Assembly (NCBI RefSeq): GCF_001625215.2
Contig: NC_030389.2
Location: 33,035,454 to 33,099,453, forward strand
DNA length: 64,000 nt
Reading direction: 5' to 3'
Source: Daucus carota subsp. sativus
Taxonomy: Eukaryota; Streptophyta; Magnoliopsida; Apiales; Apiaceae
The notes under the pieces were generated by a model. The model was not told the DNA's origin, did no database searches, and saw only the letters and a list, made by a program, of their open reading frames with translations. Position numbers and translations under genes: made by a program. Shown piece after piece: positions 56,901-64,000 of this stretch; the first letter of the stretch is position 1; each line of letters begins with the position of its first letter.

Positions 56901-59900
56901 TTAGAAAAGTTACGATGACTGAAATTACACATTCAACAATTATTAGAGAAAAAAGAAACTCGATCATATTCAGAAATCCTGCACAAAGTTGGTTAGACAC
57001 AAGTTGCACACTCATATATTCAGAACACAAGACTCACATAATATCCACGAGGAACTTCGCTGCCACAAATATGAGAATTACTTAAGGTAATTGGTCCACT
57101 TGTCATACATTCTTGTTTCTTGCCTGACAAGATATCTGATGGACACAAATCATCAAAGTTTACTAGTATATTCGCACTTCCTTTCCGGCACCTGATACAA
57201 AAAAATCAGAGGTAAACAGTGAAGGAAATTGCAATATGTAGTACACTGGTTCTGGACACAAAAGGGTTGCAGTGTTGCACTAACCTCCTAGAAGGGTGAT
57301 GCGCCACGATAAGTTGAAGAAATTCTATAAAAGATGCTCGAGTCTTAGATTTTATCATCTGTTCAAATGCATATGCATAGTAAGTAATCACTTATCAAAC
57401 AGCAGGTCATCAGATATCTAACACTAAGACGAGGATACAAAAACAGATGTGCACCTTGTGTTCTAAGATTAAGTTAAAGGCCATTGATGTTGCTTCCTCA
57501 ATATCGTAAACAGCACGTGCAATCTTTATAAAGGCAGGCATTAAAAAAGTTAATACACATAACCAAATAACAAAGGGAAATCTAATGTTTAATAATATGA
57601 AGCAAGTCTATAAGGACCTGTCCAGGATCTGAGAGATTTGATAAAACATGCTCATTCTCATATTTCCCATCATCTAAGCTGTACGAGCTGTCATTGAGAG
57701 GGAAAAAAGCATACAACACTGTGTAAGTCACATAAACTAAGCTTATGTGTATTATGTATTATACCATTATATATCCACAAAAAAGACACAGTTCTACTAT
57801 ACAAAATATACATAAATCTGGGGATCCTTGCCAATAAAGAAATTGTATAAACTAATTTACTTCACTTCAGTACCATAAAGAACCAAATATTATACTACTA
57901 CAAAGATGTAACCTGCACAACAATTATACCTTAAATAAACCCATAATGTTAAGACGTGTGATAGTGTTGGTTTAACCCTCGCACTACTAATCGCGTGTCG
58001 ATAGTGATATCTGATTCAGACAGTTCAGGTTTTACAACCCCAACTTATATAGTTTGGCATTGCCCCTCTACACCCGCGATTGTAGATAGTTGAAGTATTA
58101 GATCAAGACATTAACTAAAAATTTCAAAATACTAATAAGTAATTTTTTTTTTAATTCCTCGTTGGTTTTCTATTCAGATCAAGTAGTAAAATTACAAATT
58201 GCTTTTTATATGCCTGCAACAGAAATGAGTAATAGTTTCCGTTTAGGACTTGTAATATACAGTAACACAAGTACTAAAATATCTCTTCCCTGCATAATCA
58301 AGAATCTCATATTTCAATCCAACTACCGAGATGGAAGAATAGTCCAAAAAAAATTTTGCCGAACTATATACAATATTTTCTTACCTGCCCATTTGCTTAT
58401 TAATCCATTTCAGCAATCTATCAGCCGTCCTTCCATCATCAATGGAGATTATTTTACTATTCTCCTTCTTTGGTTCCCAACTGCCGGAGACAAATTGAGA
58501 TGGTGGACCCCATAGAAGCAGTGGGTAATGATCAACAGAGAATTTATCACAAAGATTACTATTTATCTGTGCTGCCAAACATTTGGAAAAGGAGGACTGA
58601 TCACTAAGCGAGATGATGAAGAGGAATAATAGACTTTGAAAATTAGAGATTCTAACAACCAAATAATTCACCAACAGAAATTAGATTCCCAGTGATATCG
58701 AGCATGTTTAGGACTTTAAGTGTGATGTATAAAAGGGAGAATTCCGACTTCCATTTCTTGTTATGTTTATGGGTTGGGAAAAAAGAATGATTTCGGAAAC
58801 ATAATTGAAATCAAAATGAGTGTGGAAATATACTTCAAACGGTTCAGACCCCTACAGAAGGAAATCACATCAAAAAAATCTTGTAATTGATACATCATTA
58901 GCCGTTCAAATTCGTCAAATTCACTATCATGATGAGTTGTTTACAAGTTTGTTTGAGGCATCCATCAGTCCATATGCATGACAAAATTAGTATATAGTCA
59001 TATTGTCATTTCAGATACATAAATAAGGTAACTATGCTGATGAACAGTGATGTGGTGGTTGTCTCAATATAACCAGCAAGATCTAGAAATCAGAAAGATG
59101 AGAAGAGAATAAACCATACCGTCACGAATAAAATTACAAAACTAGTATCTAAAATAAAAAAAAATGTGCTTAGTGGTTTTTATTATTCATAAGTGAACTA
59201 TAATGGCATGCTGGCAATCAGTCAGTCACTAAACAATAAAGCATCAATAAAGAATAGCAGCAATACCTTTTCTGCACAGTCAACCCTGACCATCAAAATT
59301 AGCCCCGGATGAACTGCATTCGCACCATTGAAAAGCTTGGCTACTTTTTCATATTGTGGCTGCAAAGTTAAATTAAACAATCAGCACGGAGAAACCTTAC
59401 TGCAAGGAGTCAGTTTTAATATATGCACTAATACATACTTTATAGTTCCTGCAAGCCGGACACCTGCAAGACCAGTGATACCATGAGAAAATATTCATAG
59501 AAAACCTTCTTGAAGGTTCACAGACAAGAACTAAATGTAAATTCTACAAAAAATTGTAAATTTCTTAAATCACCTCTAACCATCTGCAAAAATTCTGTTG
59601 ATTACACCCAACTATAGGTGCAGCATTTTTTTTATATTCGAAAGCCAGCATCGTTTATTAAAATTATATGCCCTCCGTTGTTCCAAATCAGAAACCACAA
59701 ATACCTATACCTTTTAATCAACTTTCAGAATTATACTAGTTCGAGTTCTCAGACCAACATAAAGACAACAATAAGCAAAAAGATTTAGCAGGACAACAAT
59801 TCCCCTGCCTTACATCATTCAACATTCAGAAACATATACAGGAAACAGTTAAAGTTGTTCACTTACCTTCCATCATTCGCAGACTGGACATATATATAGG

Positions 59901-60969
59901 CAAAAGGTCAAATAAGAACCCTCATTATTTATTAATTATACCCACTCACACATATATACAAAAGTTGAGCACTTTTATCAACTAAAAAAACAAGAACCAA
60001 CTTCACCACTCTCTACATTACGTCCCACAACATATAATACCAAAATTCTCATCTTAATCACATTTTCTCTCGTAAATAGGCAGTCTTTCTATCAAAACAA
60101 CACCTTCATCTCCACCACACAAGATTCCATTTTCGCACACATAGAAAAAGCTAAGAACTTTAATCAATTAATAAACCATAATCCAACTCCACCGCTCTCT
60201 ACATTATGTCCCACAACATTTACTACCAAAATTCTCCCAATCACATTTTTCGTAAAATGCATTCTGTCTAACGAACACATTTACTACCAAAATTCTCCCA
60301 ATCTCATTTTCCAGTAAAAATCCCATCTTTGCAAAACAGGAAGTCCTCTCCAATTCACTCCAAAATTAACCTAACCTGGATTAAATAAACTCAACCTCGT
60401 AAAATAAACAAATTTATCCGATCCTAAAGAAGCCGCTACTATCTATTTGCTATCAACATTCTCTCCCAATCATATTTTCTCGGGGAAAAAACAAAAGAAG
60501 CATTCTTTTAAACAAACAACCTCCAATTCACCGTAAAAATCACATTTTTTTCCAGAACAAGCACTCTTCTCTCCAATCCACTACATTTCAACCTAATCCA
60601 ACCGACCTAAACCTATCCTCACCAATTCATATAAATTCAACCTAATTTAACCTAACTACACCTAAGCTCAATAAATAAATAATTTCTACTTTCAAAACAA
60701 TTAAAATTTATTTCTCCGAATTCATCCAGATTCAACCAAAACAACATAACATACCAGTGAGCAAAGAATTCAACAATCGCGAACGTCGCAGGCGTGTCTT
60801 TCAGAACCGCATCGAAGCTAGTCGAATTCAAATCAATCGCAAAGTTAGTGTGATCTTGAGCGTTAGTGTTAACAGCTCGAAGAAGTGATCGAGATCCAGT
60901 TGTGATCGAACACGAAGCTTCAAAGCAGCTTATAAGTAACAGAATCGCAAGAATAAGTGACTTATACAT
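53973..60969 (-). CDS. QSOX: quiescin sulfhydryl oxidase (QSOX)
   Basis: Eleven exons join in frame on the minus strand: 60969-60755, 59463-59439, 59359-59267, 58566-58385, 57687-57618, 57523-57455, 57358-57285, 57191-57038, 56551-56511, 54666-54520 and 54447-53973, giving 514 residues. A signal peptide (MYKSLILAILLLISCFEASC) leads a thioredoxin domain with WCPAC (residues 72-76); the Erv/ALR domain has CEEC at 344-347 and a C-terminal CPSC at 408-411. A membrane span near 473-497 precedes a basic tail. QSOX makes disulfide bonds in secreted and wall proteins, passing electrons from the thioredoxin pair to FAD and O2. An upstream in-frame Met at 61107 would bury the signal peptide, so 60969 is preferred; a TATA-like TATATA is at about 61008. 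Confidence 0.94.
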
Positions 60970-61107
60970 CGAAAAAGATCGATGTACAGATACAGAGAGT
61001 TTGTGTGTATATATGGGAGAGCTGTGTGTATAGGTCGGGATTTGGGGGTTTTGTACTAAAGGGGAAGGGACTAGAAAACGGTTCCGACTTTCCTGCTTCT
61101 TACACAT

Positions 61108-61796
61108 GAAATCTTGTGTTTAAATGCGACTTAAATGGCTGTGTAATGTTCAGGTGGATTATATTATTTCTTTTAAGAAATTAATGAAAAATAATTTTTT
61201 CCCGTATCGATTATTTTTTCCCATGCTAGATACATGAGACTAATATATTTCTCCGGAAAAATAATTAAAAAAATTTTACTTTCACCAATTTTTGCTCACC
61301 TAATCTTCACGAATCAGGAACTGCCAGATATGACTAATAAATATATGATTTATAATCTATTACTATGAATCACTAATATAAGATGCTTTTGACCTGAGGC
61401 TCGGTGAAATATTTTTTGTAATTCAGATTTTGTTGTTTATGCACAATGTGTCTAATGTCTTGTTTACTTCAACTTTTTTTTTTTTTTTTGAAAAGATGTA
61501 CCATTTTTTTGTTTTCTTATACATTACTCAAAGTATTTGTCAAACCTATGATGGTCAATTTCCATCCTTTTAAGTAAGCGTGATAAAACGGTAATAACAT
61601 TAGTTTATATTATCTTTGAAATCATTTTCTTCCTGGGTCTCCACCATTGTGATCTTTTATCTTTAACTTTTCGGGCTTTTTTTTTTTTGTTTTGAAGCAA
61701 AAGCAGATTTCATTAAATAGATTTTCGGACTTGTTCAAAAATTGTGAAACCGTAAAATGTTGTTAACAAAATTGGATTTTTAATAATTGTTTATGT
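61108..61796. other. intergenic, upstream of QSOX
   Basis: AT-rich spacer; no gene seen. Confidence 0.5.
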
Positions 61797-62219
61797 GGGT
61801 GTTTGGCTAAACTTCTTATAAGTGCTTCCGGGCTTCTTTTAGCACTTTAAGAAGCTTCTACTTTTTACGTGGTGTTTGGCAAAAATAAGCTGAAGTGCTT
61901 ATTTTGGGTTTTTAAGCCAGAAGCTGGAAGCTAGACATGCTAGCTTTTTTTGAGCTTTTCCCGTGATTTGCATTTATTATGAAGTTTTAAAAATTTTAAT
62001 ATATAATAAACTTTATTTATTAATAAAATTTTTAATATTTTAATAATTTGATTTTTTTTTTAAATTTATACATTTAAATTACCAGACACTCAATTGACTT
62101 ATTGGAAAAAGTTATCCAAACACTTTTAATAACTTATAAGTCAAGTTCACTTATCAATTATAATCCACTTCTTTATTTTAAGCAATAAGTCACACTTTTA
62201 AGTTAAGCCAAACGCCCCC
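61797..62219. mobile_element. hAT-like MITE
   Basis: Left GGGTGTTTGGCTAAACTT and right AAGTTAAGCCAAACGCCCCC are inverted; the interior has opposing AGTGCTT / AAGCAATAAG motifs. No target duplication was confirmed. Confidence 0.65.
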
Positions 62220-62537
62220 TATATATTAGTATAAAAGTACTCTTTTTGGTTAGCTTTGGTAGTATAATTTGTCACCTTCTATCATAAAAATTCAAAAACC
62301 AATTTCTTTTTGAGTAAAAATTATTATTTTGAAAAGCTGCTTAAATGGTACAGTGACGAAAACTGTATTATCAATAAGCTGCTTTAAATTTACAAAACAG
62401 ACAATATCAAAGGATCTTAAACGCCGGTTTAAAAAAAAGTTTTTAAACACCGTTTAGTTAATTTTATTTTCATAAATAAAGATTTACTTTTAGGAAAAGT
62501 ATTCAAAAAAATGTTCTGAAATATGTCTTATTTTTTA

Positions 62538-62788
62538 CTCCCTCCGTTTCAATCTACATGTCCACTTTCAAAAAAAAAAATTGTTTCAAATTAATTATCC
62601 ACTTCAACTTTCAATACAAAATCATATTTTCAAAGTTATTTCTCCATCATCACATATCTCTTATTTATATTACCTAGATCAATCTCATACCACATATTAT
62701 GATCATTTAATACAATTAATTTATAAACAACCATTTTTTCTTAAACTGTGTGATTTTTTGAAAGTGAACATCTAATTTGAAACGAGAG
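62538..62788. mobile_element. Stowaway MITE, 251 bp
   Basis: Left CTCCCTCCGTTTCAATCTACATG and right ATCTAATTTGAAACGAGAG, with TA on both sides; the right end is diverged. Internal small ORFs are MITE sequence. Confidence 0.75.
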
Positions 62789-63193
62789 TATCAAATAACA
62801 AATATAAATCACTTGTTTAACATTTATATCAAAAAATTATTAAAAATTTGTATTTTTTTATATCATTACTTTTCTTTCTTTGCACATCAAAAAGGATAAG
62901 GGTTAAAAAGAATTGTTTAAAATCAGATACAGTTCACTAAAATAGTTAATATACCATCAACATGCATGGAAATCTCAGTTGAAACACACTGCTTGAAACT
63001 TTGTATTCATAACCAGAATAATTGACCTGCAAAGGCACGGTAAGAACTTCGACTCCGTCTCATTGCAGATATCCTAATATACAAACACCTAACCACAATC
63101 TCAAAATGGTGCTTCGCGCCAGATTTAGATGGGCTATAAAAGAATCACACATCGATTTATTACCAACATATTTCTATCTACTTCTAATTTTTC

Positions 63194-64000
63194 CTACACT
63201 TCATTCCTACCATTGCTCGTTCTCGATGCCACATCATCTTTGTTCATATCTTTACAACTTTTATTCCCGCACCTACCTCTAATTCCAAAAGAAAAGCTCC
63301 CGAATATTTTCTCCCCTTGGGGGCGATTTGCATATATTATCCAAAGCACAAGACTGAGCAAGACGCCTGTGGAGATCATGGCCAGACCTGCATTTATGGT
63401 TTGGAGATGGTTCTCTAATGGTGAGCAATAATCTGTGGTGATATATCGGAATGTGGCTCGCACAAAATCACAGTTTTGTAGATTCAGCATTAACGGTGCG
63501 TAGTGTTCAAGGCCATAGCTTATGTTGACTGTTCCAACTAATTGGGCATACATATCAGGAGTCAGCCTCCCGACGCTGCTGCAGAGTCCAGATTCTGACA
63601 CCGCACAAGTGTAATTCTGCCAAACCTGTATATCCACAAACCGAAAAAGGGTAAACAGAAGAAACAGGCTATGAAAAACCTGCAATACTATGCTACTATT
63701 TCTCTCTTTGACGGAATATATGTTCAGTTACCAAAATATAATACTACTTGGTAAATAGGAAAAATAATATACAATTAGACAACAATACAATATTAAGACG
63801 AGAGTTCAGTCTTTAACTTTATTAGACATCTCTTACAATGTATCAAATTTATCATGTTATATTGTGTATAATTTTCTAAAGGAAGCTTTTTGACTAAGAT
63901 ATTCCACGGATCACATACCAGAGAAGCATTTGCCATAGAAACCTCTTGAGGTGCACATTGACGATCTTGAAGCTGATTGGAATCGTAAGGATAACACAGA
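63194..64000 (-). CDS. plant tweety-like membrane protein, 5' part outside the window
   Basis: Two exons are visible: 64000 (cut by the edge) to 63919, and 63625-63194, at least 170 residues, with the stop at 63194. The first part ends RQCAPQEVSMANASL and the next begins VWQNYTCAVSESGLCSSVGR, a block typical of the plant proteins related to At2g12400/At2g25270 and to animal tweety proteins. Next come LTPDMYAQLVGTVNISYGLE and a final membrane span (about SMISTGVLLSLVLWIIYANR) before a basic tail (FGIRGRCGNKSCKDMNK). These are multi-span plasma-membrane proteins whose function in plants is not settled. The N-terminal spans should be to the right of the window. Confidence 0.85.

Noticed and set aside
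60970..61107. N-terminal extension of QSOX from Met 61107
   Set aside because: It would place 46 polar residues before a clear signal peptide, and a TATA-like box lies inside it.

Overview
This is a 64 kb piece of a plant nuclear genome. It has AT-rich, intron-bearing genes with GT-AG splice sites, plant-only families (REM-type B3 proteins, SABATH methyltransferases, DUF4228/PADRE, At1g67623-type F-box) and many MITEs. The gene set fits a eudicot, probably an asterid such as the carrot family; the species is inferred, not shown. Exon structures below were rebuilt by hand from splice consensus, reading-frame continuity and comparison between paralogues. No rRNA, intact tRNA or CRISPR was found.

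Region 1 (1-23.7 kb) is a lineage-specific cluster. Three REM-type B3 genes lie on the minus strand (<1-1428, 3580-5876, 22336-23720). Between them are an F-box gene, four plus-strand RPA70-like OB-fold genes (9639, 14991, 16746, 19807), two minus-strand paralogues of an unrecognised 201-residue coiled-coil protein (7569-8254, 13637-14322), and a small very basic protein (12378-12958). The coiled-coil gene and an RPA-like gene occur twice as a head-to-head pair, so the pair seems to have been duplicated as a unit. Two RPA-like genes keep a four-cysteine zinc-finger module and a C-terminal OB fold; the other two are shortened to the first two OB folds.

Region 2 (25.6-32.5 kb) holds a DUF4228 gene and the complete ten-exon gene for MAF1, the repressor of RNA polymerase III, with a 5'UTR intron of about 2.3 kb full of MITEs and repeats.

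Region 3 (32.7-38.3 kb) is a triple nest of transposons. A MULE with a perfect 10-bp target duplication and terminal inverted repeats of about 150 bp carries RING-like gene debris. It was hit by a Tourist-type MITE, which was hit in turn by a 3.3-kb PIF/Harbinger element holding a broken transposase and an apparently intact MYB/SANT-like ORF2.

Region 4 (41.8-49.5 kb) has an intact SABATH methyltransferase gene and a tandem copy that is a pseudogene. The intron of the pseudogene contains a large fold-back of two opposed Tourist MITEs. The DNA upstream of both copies resembles the 5'UTR and promoter of MAF1.

Region 5 (51.4-64 kb) has conserved housekeeping genes: a RING-CH membrane E3 ligase, an eleven-exon quiescin sulfhydryl oxidase (QSOX), and the 3' end of a plant tweety-like membrane protein that runs off the right edge.
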